From Actinomycetaceae bacterium (lineage in GTDB: Bacteria; Actinomycetota; Actinomycetes; Actinomycetales; Actinomycetaceae), in assembly GCA_015062745.1 (NCBI GenBank), contig SUUB01000004.1:62323-105601 (forward strand): a DNA stretch of 43,279 nucleotides, written 5' to 3'. How positions within the stretch are numbered: the stretch's first letter is position 1; every line of letters starts with the position of its first letter. Below, piece by piece: positions 1 through 7,855 of the stretch. The notes beneath the pieces were generated by a model. The model searched no databases and had not been told where the DNA came from. It saw nothing but the letters and a program-made list of their open reading frames with translations. A program made the translations under genes and the position numbers.

Positions 1-2033
1 TTGCGCTGCTCATCGAAGCGGGCCTTGATCTCCACCAGTGCCAACACCTGCTTGCCCGCCTGCGCCGCCTGGATCAGCGAATCAATGATCGGAGAATCTC
101 CCGACGTGCGGTACAGCGTCTGCTTAATCGCCAGCACATTCGGGTCACTTGCCGCCTGCGCAATGAATTGTTGCACGGAGGTTGAGAATGCTTCGTACGG
201 GTGGTGCAGCAGAATGTCATGGCTGCGAATTGCCTCGAAGAAATCGGAGGGCTTCGACGATTCGACCTCAGCCAGTCCGAACGGCGTGACGGGCACGTAC
301 TTCGGGTACTTGAGGTTCGGCCGGTCCAGATCATGTATAACATTCAGACCTGTCAGATCCAGCGGTGCGGGTAGGCGGTAAACGTCCTCCTGGCGAATAC
401 CGAGTTCCCGCACCAACAGCTGCAGGACGTAGTCGGAGATTCCTTCTTCAACCTCCAAACGCACCGCCGGGCCGAAGCGCCGCCGCATCAGCTCGCGTTC
501 GAGGGCGGTGAGCAGGTTTTCGGCGTCGTCCTCTTCGACTTCCATATCTTCGTTGCGTGTCACTCGGAAGGTGTAGTACTCGACGACTTCCATACCGGGG
601 AAGAGCTGTTCGAGGTGGGCGCCGATCACTTCTTCCAGCGGCACGTACTTGGTCCGGCCCTCACTATCGATGGGAACATCTTCGGGACGGTAGGCCCTGC
701 CCTCGGAATCCACCGCGATAAATCGTGGTAGCAGCTGCGGTACCTTGACGCGTGCGAACAGGTTCTTTCCCGTTCTTGGATTTCGCACGACGACGGCGAG
801 GTTCAGCGACAGCCCCGAGATGTAAGGGAAGGGGTGTGCCGGGTCCACCGCGAGCGGTGTCAGCACCGGGAAGATCTGTTTCTTGAAGAACTTGCGCAGC
901 CGGTCGCGTTCCGCTTCGCGCAGGTCGTGCCAGTGCAAGATATCGATGCCCTCACGGGCGAGCTTCGGCTGCACATCCTCGGCGAAGACCTTCGCATGCC
1001 GCGCCATTAACTCATGAGTGCGCTCGGTGATGCCGTCCAACACCTGCCGCGGCGTCATACCCGAGGCGGCCGTAACCGCCATACCGGTGGCGATGCGACG
1101 CTTCAGACCCGCAACGCGGACCATGTAGAACTCGTCCAGGTTCGACGCGAAAATCGCCAGGAACCAGGCGCGCTCAAGGATCTGAAGACTCTGTTCCTCC
1201 GCCTGCTCCAGTACACGCTCGTTGAAGGCCAGCCAGGAAAGCTCTCGATCCGCGAAACGTCCGTCCGGCAGGGTGGACTGGTCCAGTGAACGCGAGGCCT
1301 TTTTGGCTTCGTCGCGTGCCTGCTTCGCCATTTCCACAAGCGAGGTGGTGGATACCGGTGAGCCGAGCCGCATGCGTGCCTTGGCTCGGGCTCGTTCCGC
1401 CAGGCGTTCTTCTTCGTCGACGACGATGATGTCTTCGTCGTCATCCTCTTCCTCGTCTTCGCCGCCGAGATCGCCAATCTCTTGCTCGTCGACGTCGCCA
1501 GGGCTCTCAGGGGCATCGTCAGCCGGAGTGTCATTGCCGACCTCATCGTTCTTGCTGACCTCGTTGGCCTCGTTAGCCTCGACGGTCTCGTGAGGCTCGC
1601 TGGCACCGTGAGCCCCGTCAACCCCGCGTGACTCAAGCGCGGCGTCGTCGACCCGCTCACCGTCGGCGCTGGAGGAACCGCCGCCCCCGCCGGGAGCGTC
1701 ATCTTCACCGGTCGCCTCGGCGGCGGCATTCGCATCGGCTTGCCCTTCTGCGGTATCGCCAGCGGCGCTCACATCGGCGTCATACCCTCCGGCAGGATCG
1801 CCAGCAGCATTCACATCACCCTCAACAAGTTGCGGTGAGTCTTGAAGTTGCGGCGAGTCTTGGCGCCCCTGCTCTGATGCCGGATCCACGTCTGACGCCG
1901 AGTCGGTACCTTGGGATTGATCGGCAGGCACACTCGAGGCATGATCGACGACGTCCGTAGCGACCCATTCGGAGGGCGCGGTCCCCGCGGTTGAATCCGT
2001 TGACGTCTCAGGCAGCGTTGGCTCTTCGTTCAT
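1..2033 (-). CDS. ppk1: Polyphosphate kinase 1, N-terminal part (runs off window)
   Basis: Polyphosphate kinase reversibly transfers the ATP gamma-phosphate onto polyphosphate. The frame is open from ATG at 2033 to base 1 (677 full codons) but is missing from the ORF track because it has no stop here. The PPK N domain begins near residue 255 ([18 protein letters not shown], then [16 protein letters not shown]); later come [11 protein letters not shown] and [11 protein letters not shown], typical of the PPK1 catalytic part. The catalytic histidines lie outside the window. The first ~250 residues are Asp/Glu/Ala/Gly rich with no recognisable domain, far longer than the few dozen residues usual before this domain. 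The ribosome site before 2033 is weak (GGGATGATGG), so a start further inside the acidic region is possible. The frame is consistent at several checked points. Confidence 0.93.
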   Translation of the reverse strand, partial: MNEEPTLPETSTDSTAGTAPSEWVATDVVDHASSVPADQSQGTDSASDVDPASEQGRQDSPQLQDSPQLVEGDVNAAGDPAGGYDADVSAAGDTAEGQADANAAAEATGEDDAPGGGGGSSSADGERVDDAALESRGVDGAHGASEPHETVEANEANEVSKNDEVGNDTPADDAPESPGDVDEQEIGDLGGEDEEEDDDEDIIVVDEEERLAERARAKARMRLGSPVSTTSLVEMAKQARDEAKKASRSLDQSTLPDGRFADRELSWLAFNERVLEQAEEQSLQILERAWFLAIFASNLDEFYMVRVAGLKRRIATGMAVTAASGMTPRQVLDGITERTHELMARHAKVFAEDVQPKLAREGIDILHWHDLREAERDRLRKFFKKQIFPVLTPLAVDPAHPFPYISGLSLNLAVVVRNPRTGKNLFARVKVPQLLPRFIAVDSEGRAYRPEDVPIDSEGRTKYVPLEEVIGAHLEQLFPGMEVVEYYTFRVTRNEDMEVEEDDAENLLTALERELMRRRFGPAVRLEVEEGISDYVLQLLVRELGIRQEDVYRLPAPLDLTGLNVIHDLDRPNLKYPKYVPVTPFGLAEVESSKPSDFFEAIRSHDILLHHPYEAFSTSVQQFIAQAASDPNVLAIKQTLYRTSGDSPIIDSLIQAAQAGKQVLALVEIKARFDEQR

Positions 2034-2518
2034 AAAGACCATCATCCCATTAACTGCCAGTCCTTTACACCCCCATTTCGCGAGTTGCGCTCGCCGTCGG
2101 GGGCGGATCCGACATTGGCAGAAGGCCCGGGGCCGCATTGGCAAAGGACCCGGAGGCGCAGGGGCCTGCGCCCACCCCCGTCGAAGAAGTGGAGGGCATG
2201 GCGAGAAGTGGAGGAGAAATCACGAGCTTTCTTGAAAAACCCTCCACTTCTTGAGCCCTGGGACGACAGGCGGGCCGCGCCAACGCTGACCCCGTCTCTA
2301 CGCTCCGCTTCTTGGCTACTGGGATGACTGGCCAGAGGAGGCTTATGTGCCGATGCACCGCCTGCGGCTATCCTCTCCAAGTGCTGCACTACGATCCCGG
2401 GGCCGCCCTCCCGGATCCGCACACTGCACAGCTCTGTATCACTCGGCCGAAGTCAAGGCTGCAGTTTCGCCTGCCAAACCGCACACCTCAAGGCATTTCC
2501 GCAGCTCAAAGCGACGAG
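2034..2518. other. Gene-free stretch upstream of ppk1
   Basis: About 490 bases between the divergent ppk1 and the amber-interrupted gene. The ORFs offered here (2042-2422, 2065-2358, 2085-2327, 2312-2527, 2347-2607) overlap one another on both strands, lack good ribosome sites and look like chance. The only clear structure is the inverted repeat at 2184-2252. The ppk1 promoter must lie here but no convincing hexamer pair was found. Confidence 0.5.
2184..2252. repeat. 13-bp inverted repeat with a third half-copy
   Basis: AAGAAGTGGAGGG at 2184-2196 is matched by its exact reverse complement CCCTCCACTTCTT at 2240-2252, with a 43-nt loop. A further direct half-copy GAGAAGTGGAGGA lies in the loop at about 2202. 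No T-run follows, so it is not an ordinary intrinsic terminator. It may be a regulator site of ppk1 or a long-range hairpin. Confidence 0.5.
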
Positions 2519-2547
2519 ATGAACTGAAATTCCATAGCAGCTATACT
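2519..2547 (+). promoter_or_regulatory. Putative promoter of the amber-interrupted gene
   Basis: TATACT at 2542-2547 matches the -10 consensus at five of six bases. At 17-bp spacing upstream is ATGAAC (2519-2524), a weak -35 with three matches. The expected start site is about 30 nt upstream of the ATG at 2588, which has a good ribosome site (GGAGGTGG). No -35 is stronger, so the assignment is tentative. Confidence 0.35.
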
Positions 2548-2587
2548 GCATCCATGCGGTCTGACTCACCCGGATACGGAGGTGGCG

Positions 2588-2917
2588 ATGCTCGGCAGCA
2601 CCGGTAATCCCCCGCTCCGCACATCTCTGCAGGCGTTACGCGCCGAGGCTCCACCGGAGACCCGGCGCATGATCAGCAGCGTCCTTCGCGGTGAACGGCC
2701 GGTCCGCGATCTCATTAGTTCATCGTGGACGAGCAAGAGGCTGTGGTTCTCTTCCGAATAGACCGCTGAGCCGCAACAGCAGATAGACGCTGCGCGCAAT
2801 AGGACCAGGGGTTCCGCCAACGGCGCATTGCCCGGCGGCACCACTCCTAAGACCACTGCCACCACCGCTGCCACGACCACTGCCACCACCGCTGCCATAA
2901 CGCGGGATAACAGATGA
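2588..2917 (+). pseudogene. Small gene interrupted by in-frame TAG, coupled to next gene
   Basis: ATG at 2588 follows GGAGGTGG at ideal distance and opens a frame that meets TAG at codon 58 (2759-2761). The same frame then stays open for 51 more codons to TGA at 2915-2917, which overlaps the ATG of the membrane protein at 2914 (ATGA). The shared frame across 330 bases and the overlap suggest an ancestral ~109-aa gene carrying a nonsense mutation, a sequencing error, or amber readthrough. The N-terminal part is basic and Arg-rich (PPETRRMISSVLRGERPVR). The part after the stop ends in a Thr/Ala tract encoded by a 24-bp tandem repeat. No family is recognised. If only codons 1-57 are used, the coding part is 2588-2761. 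Confidence 0.55.
2851..2898. repeat. 24-bp tandem repeat, two copies
   Basis: GACCACTGCCACCACCGCTG plus CCAC is present at 2851-2874 and again at 2875-2898 with one difference at the last base. In the frame of the interrupted gene it encodes an alternating Thr/Ala tract. The opposite-strand Ala/Val ORF (2566-2898) is a by-product of this repeat. Confidence 0.8.
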
Positions 2918-3879
2918 AGACCGAGAAACCCAGCAGCCAGGAACGCAAGAAGCGTCGGAGTCGCATGGTACTGGCGCTAGTGATCGTAGCCTTCGCCTCA
3001 TTCACCGTTCTAGGTCTCGTCAGAGGGGACGTCCCCGGAAGCTACAAGGACACGGTCTGGACCGTGACTTTTGCCATTACCGGAGGATGGCTCTGTGCAC
3101 CGCTCCTATTTCGAGATCCGCTGAAGTGGAAAGTACGAGCAATCATTGAAGGTGTTGCCCTCGTCCTCTACATCTCCACCGTAGTGTTCGTCCTTCTTCA
3201 CTACTCTGCTGTCTATTCCGAACTTCTCGCAACCGAAAACTCAACTCTAAAACGGGGAATCGGCAAAGTTTTAGTAGCCCCCACTGTACCCGGTCTTGTA
3301 CGTGCCTTCTTCTTTTATCTCAACGTAGCCTTCGGCCGTAAACCCGACAAACACCTCAACCCGACTCCCGAACCAAAAGCCCGACAGCAAGCAGAAATCA
3401 GGGCAAGAACACAGGACTTTCACCATTGGGGCAAGCGGTTCGGCAGCCATGCACTGATCTTCATCGCCTTCCTCTCCGCAGCGCTCGCCGTTGCCGTATT
3501 CACCAGCGGACACCTCGCAGACTCACCCACCCACCGCACCTGGGCCGCCATCTTCACCATCACCCCCATCTGGATCACCATCCTGCTCCGGTTCAGCCCG
3601 GAACACACCTGGAAGTCACGCGCTACAATCCTCGCAGTGGCTGCCTTCCTCTACGCCGTCATCGCCGTGTACGTGATCATGAACTACACAGTTATCGTAG
3701 AGACAACACCAGAAACGGGCATTCTCGCACCCTTCGAAGGACCGAAGCCAACGGTAAGCACACCATACCTACTCAGCTTCTTATGCGGATTGTCATCCTA
3801 CCTACTCTTCTCGTCCAGGCGCCGCACAAGGCGCTTCTTCGGTGTAGATCTGCCGGAACAGGACGAGGACAGTGAGTGA
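2914..3879 (+). CDS. Internally duplicated membrane protein, unknown function
   Basis: A 321-aa integral membrane protein. A basic N terminus (ERKKRRSR) is followed by about four hydrophobic segments, a basic charged linker (about residues 140-172) and a second set of about four segments, ending in a basic then acidic tail (RRRTRRFFG, PEQDEDSE). The halves are clearly related: WTVTFAITGGW, KWKVRAIIEGVALVLYISTV and LLHYSAVYSE in the first match WAAIFTITPIW, TWKSRATILAVAAFLYAVIA and IMNYTVIVET in the second. So it arose by tandem duplication of a ~125-residue module. No catalytic motif is visible. Its ATG overlaps the stop of the interrupted gene upstream, so translation was probably coupled to it. 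Confidence 0.8.
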   Translation: MKTEKPSSQERKKRRSRMVLALVIVAFASFTVLGLVRGDVPGSYKDTVWTVTFAITGGWLCAPLLFRDPLKWKVRAIIEGVALVLYISTVVFVLLHYSAVYSELLATENSTLKRGIGKVLVAPTVPGLVRAFFFYLNVAFGRKPDKHLNPTPEPKARQQAEIRARTQDFHHWGKRFGSHALIFIAFLSAALAVAVFTSGHLADSPTHRTWAAIFTITPIWITILLRFSPEHTWKSRATILAVAAFLYAVIAVYVIMNYTVIVETTPETGILAPFEGPKPTVSTPYLLSFLCGLSSYLLFSSRRRTRRFFGVDLPEQDEDSE

Positions 3880-4149
3880 TCCCCGGCCCGGCGTTCCGTC
3901 GGCTTGACGGTATGTCTCACCGTGCTTCGACCTGCCGCGCAGATTTCCAGCGGCTGTTCACAGACTCGCCGGAGGGCCCACCAGGCAACGATCCCGCACC
4001 AAAGTGGACGAACACGGCAATTCACCACGTAGCCAGAGGCATGCTCCGGCGCATCGTATTTGCCGCGCAATCTTCCGGTGGCAGGTCACCCTCGCAGGCT
4101 CTCCGCCGCTCACTAATGTAACGCGACAGTCAAGACTCTCCACTAGGCC

Positions 4150-5280
4150 CTATCCGTAAAGAACATGCCGTTGAGCGGTGGTGAAACCCATCCTTTCGTA
4201 GAGAGACACAGCTGTCGTGTTGTCGGCGTCCGTGTACAGCCTGACCAATTTGGCACCGCGCTTGGTAATCAGCTGCAGTCCCGCCGCGGTCAATGCCGCA
4301 CCTAACCCGCGCCGTTGCGCCGTCGGCGCCACTCCAAGCACGTATAGCTCATACTCGGAAGGAACTTCCTCCGGTTTGAACCAAATAAAACCTTGCAGTT
4401 CGCCACCATCGGCCTCGGCAAGCAGGCAAAGGTCTGGATCGAACCAGTCCTGTTCGAAGCGCTGACGCATATCCGCCTCAGTCAGTTGCCCCTGTTCCGG
4501 ATGCGAAGCGAAGGCCGCAGCATTCAATGCGGTAAATGCCTCTAGATCCACACGCGGATCGAGCGCACGCAGGCGGAAGCCGCCTGCCGCCAAGACGCCG
4601 TCGGCAGTGTCGCGGGCGGAGGCGCCGCCGTCGCCAGAAGTACGGCCCTCGCCCGAAGCGCCGTCCCCATTCCCCTCCTCGCCAGCAGTTATCTCGCGCT
4701 GCAAGACAAGCAAAGCACGACGCGCAGTCAGATCGAACTCACTCGCCAACCGGGCGGCGGCAGGAAGATCGCCATGGGCCCACGCTCCTGCCACGGTATT
4801 CTCAGCGCGCGGGTCCATGCCGTGAACCTGCGAGTCACGCTCGAAAAGATCCGCATGTACCTTTCGTGCCAACGCTCGGCCATACCCCCGACGTCGGGCA
4901 TTCGGGCGCACCGCCAGCTCGACCGTGCCGGCACGCCCGAGATGCGCCAGCCCCGCCACCGCGAGTGGAGCCCCGGCCGGGGCTGGCACACTCTCCGTCG
5001 CCCGCTTCTCACACCCCTGCGTATCCGGGGCGCTCCCGCGCTCCTGCTGCGCCTTCTGCATGCCACCGTGATCTTCAGACGCCCCGGCGACGCCGGAAGT
5101 CGGGCCCACCGCGCCGTCGTCGTCAATCACCCATATGTGCGAATCCGGAGCCCCGGCAGCAACGTCAAGCAGGGTCTGCTCATCGAAGGGAGCGAACCCA
5201 TCTACCTGCTCGCACTGCCGGTTGATCGCTGCCAGCGTGTCCCGCCATGCCGCCGCAGGAAACGGCCCGCGCACCCTCAT
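4150..5280 (-). CDS. mshD: Mycothiol synthase (MshD), double GNAT
   Basis: MshD acetylates Cys-GlcN-Ins with acetyl-CoA, the last step of mycothiol synthesis in the cytoplasm. Two GNAT domains are visible, each with an acetyl-CoA loop: ELAVRPNARRRGYGRALA (N-terminal) and VAPTAQRRGLGAALTA (C-terminal). The C-terminal half carries the FASHPEQG and WFDPD stretches typical of MshD and ends LYERMGFTTAQRHVLYG. I chose ATG 5280, which overlaps the TGA of the upstream gene (ATGA), giving 376 aa. The track's 416-aa version starts at 5400 inside that gene and its first 40 residues are a shadow. The protein is longer than the usual ~310 aa because of low-complexity Gly/Ala/Glu-rich inserts in the N-terminal domain and the linker. 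Confidence 0.9.
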   Translation of the reverse strand: MRVRGPFPAAAWRDTLAAINRQCEQVDGFAPFDEQTLLDVAAGAPDSHIWVIDDDGAVGPTSGVAGASEDHGGMQKAQQERGSAPDTQGCEKRATESVPAPAGAPLAVAGLAHLGRAGTVELAVRPNARRRGYGRALARKVHADLFERDSQVHGMDPRAENTVAGAWAHGDLPAAARLASEFDLTARRALLVLQREITAGEEGNGDGASGEGRTSGDGGASARDTADGVLAAGGFRLRALDPRVDLEAFTALNAAAFASHPEQGQLTEADMRQRFEQDWFDPDLCLLAEADGGELQGFIWFKPEEVPSEYELYVLGVAPTAQRRGLGAALTAAGLQLITKRGAKLVRLYTDADNTTAVSLYERMGFTTAQRHVLYG

Positions 5281-5906
5281 TCGAGCATGCCGTCTGTGGC
5301 CAACTTGCCAGCTGCTCGGAACTCGGCCGAGGTGAGCAGCATCGCGCGGTCGCGGCGGGTCACATCGGTGGCCAACGGGTGATCGCCAGTACCGATCCAC
5401 ACCGGATCAACCTCGCCGAGGAAGTTCGTCAAACGGGCGGAGTCCGTGAGCACGGCGGCGAAGTCACCTTCATATGTACCCGCCAAAACCGAATCCCACT
5501 CCTGGCGCACAGTTCCCGGTTTCGGGGTCATGGCAATCTTCTGCTCCCCGTCCGCCCCTTGGCGGCGCAGCACCTCCGCCGAAGCCTCGTAGCGCCGATT
5601 GACCTCAGCGCCCTCACGCCGGATCCATTCGCGCAGGAGGTAGCCACGCCACAGAATCCCCGGCAGGGTGTTCTCCGGCGAACGGATCCACGACTCGGCG
5701 ATCACGTCAACACCCTCTTCATCGACCAAGGCCAGAATGCGCTTGAAAGTCTCGGGATCCTCACCGCTATGATGCCGCCCCATTGGCACCAATGCCTGCG
5801 CCGAGGTGTGGGCAAGTTCCGAGTTGTAGGCGACGTCGGCCTCCCCTTCGATCGCCTCGATCTGATCCGCATCGAGCTGCGCGGGGCGCCTTGGCTTCTT
5901 GGTCAT
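5277..5906 (-). CDS. Conserved protein of unknown function, mshD operon
   Basis: A 209-aa soluble protein. ATG at 5906 follows GAGGAGGATGTT, a good ribosome site; the track's start at 6023 adds an unsupported leader. The N terminus is basic (MTKKPRRPAQLDADQ), followed by a helical acidic region, then a core around TLPGILWRGYLLREWIRR. No catalytic motif or membrane segment is recognised. Its stop overlaps the mshD start by four bases, so the two are one translationally coupled operon. That link is the only hint at function. Confidence 0.8.
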   Translation of the reverse strand: MTKKPRRPAQLDADQIEAIEGEADVAYNSELAHTSAQALVPMGRHHSGEDPETFKRILALVDEEGVDVIAESWIRSPENTLPGILWRGYLLREWIRREGAEVNRRYEASAEVLRRQGADGEQKIAMTPKPGTVRQEWDSVLAGTYEGDFAAVLTDSARLTNFLGEVDPVWIGTGDHPLATDVTRRDRAMLLTSAEFRAAGKLATDGMLE

Positions 5907-6483
5907 AACATCCTCCTCGTAGTCACCGCCGGTTGAGTGAACCGTTGGCGTTGTGACAGCTTTAGCGGCTGTGCCCGTCTGGATGTGACTATTCTCCCGC
6001 AGATCAGGAGCGATGGCGAGCAAATCGGAACACTACATCGATGTCCGTGGGGCAGCATCTCACACCCCGCATACTCGCACATTCCACAGGCCGTACCATT
6101 CCGGCATTCTCTGCCGTCTCCGAGCACGGGGGCCGCTTGACGAGGAGACACATAGCACCGGGCTAGAGCTGTTGCCGTCTCCGAGCGCGGGGGCACCTGA
6201 CGGACACCTACTGCTCGAAATCCGCCGCCGTCCTGCCAACTCCGCGCGTAGCACCTTTTGCCCCTCGCGCCTGCTCCATGAGGGACTCACCACTATCACG
6301 GCTCACCACCATCCCCACGGCTCACGCTAAGAACCGCAGTACCGACGGCTCGGCGCTCTGCTTTTGGCTTTTGGCGAGCACGTTTCCCGCCTCGCACCTG
6401 CTCCCCGATCCACCACAACCTCCAACCGTGCACGTCACGGTGCTCGATGTGCCTAATCCGCGCCGGACGGGTAAACTACTTGC
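5907..6483. repeat. Gene-free stretch with a 31-bp direct repeat
   Basis: The region between the mshD operon and the tRNA has no convincing gene. It contains a direct repeat of about 31 bp: TGCCGTCTCCGAGCACGGGG at 6112 and TGCCGTCTCCGAGCGCGGGG at 6173, each continuing to a TTGACG/CTGACG end (copies 6112-6142 and 6173-6203, 61 bp apart). The tRNA promoter should lie just upstream of 6484; TAAACT at 6472-6477 is a possible -10 but would place the start at the mature 5' end. Confidence 0.5.
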
Positions 6484-6559
6484 GGGCCTATAGCTCAATT
6501 GGCAGAGCACCGGACTTTTAATCCGTGGGTTCAGGGTTCGAGTCCCTGTGGGCCTACCA
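6484..6559 (+). tRNA. tRNA-Lys(UUU), prophage attachment gene
   Basis: A full cloverleaf is visible: acceptor GGGCCTA/TGGGCCT (with G-U pairs), D arm GCTC-AATTGGCA-GAGC, anticodon stem CCGGA/TCCGT around loop CTTTTAA (anticodon TTT at 6517-6519), T arm CAGGG-TTCGAGT-CCCTG, discriminator A and encoded CCA. The 3' 46 bases (from 6512) are repeated at attR. The final CA of the encoded CCA is prophage-derived: beyond attR the chromosomal continuation reads ACAG, so the empty site would not encode CCA. Confidence 0.97.
6512..6557. other. attL, 46-bp core repeat
   Basis: GGACTTTTAATCCGTGGGTT... through GGGCCTAC is identical to 42846-42891. It begins in the anticodon stem and ends at the first C of CCA, so integration keeps the tRNA intact. 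Confidence 0.97.
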
Positions 6560-6620
6560 CCAGAAAACAGCACCAGCACGCCGAAACAGCCCGCGCCGCC
6601 CAGCGTCCGCCGGCACACAA

Positions 6621-6641
6621 GGTTAGCTACAAGGTTAGCTA
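6621..6641 (+). promoter_or_regulatory. Probable integrase arm-type sites, left arm
   Basis: GGTTAGCTA occurs at 6621-6629 and 6633-6641, separated by CAA. The same 9-mer pair with the same 12-bp period occurs at 42741-42761 on the other prophage end. Such paired repeats flanking the core are what lambda-type integrases bind with their N-terminal arm domain; that function here is inferred. Confidence 0.65.
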
Positions 6642-6730
6642 AGAGTAAGAGAAGGAGACAATTCCCACTCGACACACCCTTCCATTCCCAGCAACAGTGT
6701 CTAGACTGAAGGCAAGAGAGGAGGACAACG

Positions 6731-7249
6731 ATGTTTGATTTTAGCGGCAAGACTGTCGGCGAAATCCGGAAGGCCGCCCGCGAGCACGCCAAGCTCGTGC
6801 GGACCACCTATAAGGCACTTACAATCCCGGTCAATCCGGTCGCGGTCGCCCGCGCTATGGGGGCATCCGTTTTCATCGCCGAACTTGGCGACGACGTGTA
6901 CGGCATGCTCATTAACGACGACGCCGGTCCAAACATCTACATCGACCGAGACCAACCAGCCGTCCGGCAACGATTCACCTGCGCGCACGAAGTAGGCCAC
7001 CTCTACTCACACCTTGGCGACACCAGAACCTTCGTTGACGCCCGATCGGACGAAGGTCGCGGCACCGCGTCCGAAATCTACGCGAACGAGTTCGCTGCAG
7101 AGCTCCTCATGCCCGAAGAGGAACTACGCACTCGAATCGACCCAAACCTATCTGACCTTGATCAATATTCTGAGAACTCCCGACTTGCCAGAGAGTTCGA
7201 CGTATCACTGTCCGCACTCGTCTACCGGCGAAAGCTACTGAATGTCTGA
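6731..7249 (+). CDS. ImmA/IrrE-family metallopeptidase
   Basis: A 172-aa protein with the zinc-peptidase motif FTCAHEVGHLYSH (HExxH near residue 86) and a downstream NEFAAELLMPEEEL segment supplying the third ligand, the standard ImmA/IrrE (COG2856) layout. ImmA proteins of integrative elements cleave the element's repressor after DNA damage; this one may act on one of the HTH proteins at 10074-10657, which is inference. ATG 6731 follows GAGAGGAGGACAACG. It is the first prophage gene after attL. Its stop overlaps the next gene by 8 bases. Confidence 0.88.
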   Translation: MFDFSGKTVGEIRKAAREHAKLVRTTYKALTIPVNPVAVARAMGASVFIAELGDDVYGMLINDDAGPNIYIDRDQPAVRQRFTCAHEVGHLYSHLGDTRTFVDARSDEGRGTASEIYANEFAAELLMPEEELRTRIDPNLSDLDQYSENSRLAREFDVSLSALVYRRKLLNV

Positions 7250-7631
7250 ACACGCCACGTCGACACCCGGCATGGACGAACCCCTCACTGACAACGCGAT
7301 GCCCGTCAGCGACGACACAAATTCGTCACCACAGGTACCGACACCCAAACAGATCGAAGAGACCCAGGACATTACAAGCGAGACAAAGTCTGAAGCGCCT
7401 AGAGACACACTTGAACGTCTCACACGACTCTACCCCTTCCTCCACCTCTTCATCGCACACGCAAAACACTGCTACCCCGACGTCACCCAACGCGAACGAG
7501 TGGAATACATGAGACGCGAACACCGCAAGTTCCACCTATGGTGCCGCATAGGAGACTACATATTCGTCTCCCTCATATGCGTCGCACTATTAGCCACCAT
7601 CGGCATCAACATCTGGAACCTAGCAAACTAA
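7242..7631 (+). CDS. Single-pass C-terminal-anchored membrane protein, ImmA neighbour
   Basis: A 129-aa protein with a Ser/Thr/Glu-rich disordered first half, a charged amphipathic region (VEYMRREHRKFHLWCRIGDY) and one hydrophobic segment at the very C terminus (about residues 103-125, IFVSLICVALLATIGINIW). No signal peptide. It overlaps the ImmA gene by 8 bases and has no ribosome site of its own, so coupled translation is likely. A start at 7272 is possible. It resembles no family I can name; the arrangement suggests a membrane tether or sensor acting with the peptidase. Confidence 0.75.
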   Translation: MSEHATSTPGMDEPLTDNAMPVSDDTNSSPQVPTPKQIEETQDITSETKSEAPRDTLERLTRLYPFLHLFIAHAKHCYPDVTQRERVEYMRREHRKFHLWCRIGDYIFVSLICVALLATIGINIWNLAN

Positions 7632-7664
7632 CCCACCCCGGCGCTCGCGGCCGCGGGCATCCTG

Positions 7665-7783
7665 CTGGAAAATATGCCAGCATTTATACCACTCGAGCGT
7701 CGCCCTGGAATATATACCAGCTTTTATACCACCGTCCGCGTTTCTCACGATTCCTCACGTTTTCTCTCACGGTTTCTCACACC
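7665..7783. repeat. 79-bp direct repeat copy 1 plus partial copy
   Basis: 7705-7783 matches 8571-8649 at 71 of 79 positions without gaps. A partial copy of the first ~28 bases (CTGGAAAATATGCCAGCATT) precedes it at 7665-7692. Each copy opens with a short CTGG...CCAG or CTGG...CCGG hairpin followed by a T-rich run, then carries four TCAC words spaced 10, 12 and 10 bp. The two full copies bracket the lipoprotein gene. Confidence 0.85.
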
Positions 7784-7833
7784 ACTCACTTCCCATCCCT
7801 TCCCACGCCCATCATGTCGGCCCCTCACCGACT

Positions 7834-7855
7834 GTTGTTACCAGTCGGTAACAAC
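7834..7855. promoter_or_regulatory. 22-bp operator-like inverted repeat
   Basis: GTTGTTACC AGTC GGTAACAAC, a perfect 9-bp inverted repeat, 38 bp upstream of the lipoprotein ATG. There is no T-run after it. TTAAGCT at 7873-7879 could supply a -10 directly before the ATG at 7894, making a leaderless or near-leaderless transcript whose -35 zone meets this repeat. A repressor site for the lipoprotein gene is the simplest reading. Confidence 0.5.

Noticed and set aside
1103-1735. 210-aa ORF on the minus strand
   Set aside because: Out-of-frame shadow of ppk1; its Arg/Ser/Thr-rich product reflects the repetitive acidic region read in another frame.
1222-1960. Plus-strand ORFs of 123 and 110 aa
   Set aside because: Opposite-strand shadows of the ppk1 low-complexity extension.
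2566-2898. Ala/Val-rich 110-aa ORF on minus strand resembling a membrane segment
   Set aside because: Produced by the 24-bp tandem repeat read backwards; no ribosome site and it overlaps the better-supported plus-strand frame.
4536-5225. 229-aa plus-strand ORF
   Set aside because: Pro/Arg/His-rich shadow opposite mshD, whose GNAT motifs are unmistakable.
5247-5936. 229-aa plus-strand ORF
   Set aside because: Lies opposite the coupled gene upstream of mshD; no ribosome site and no known pattern.
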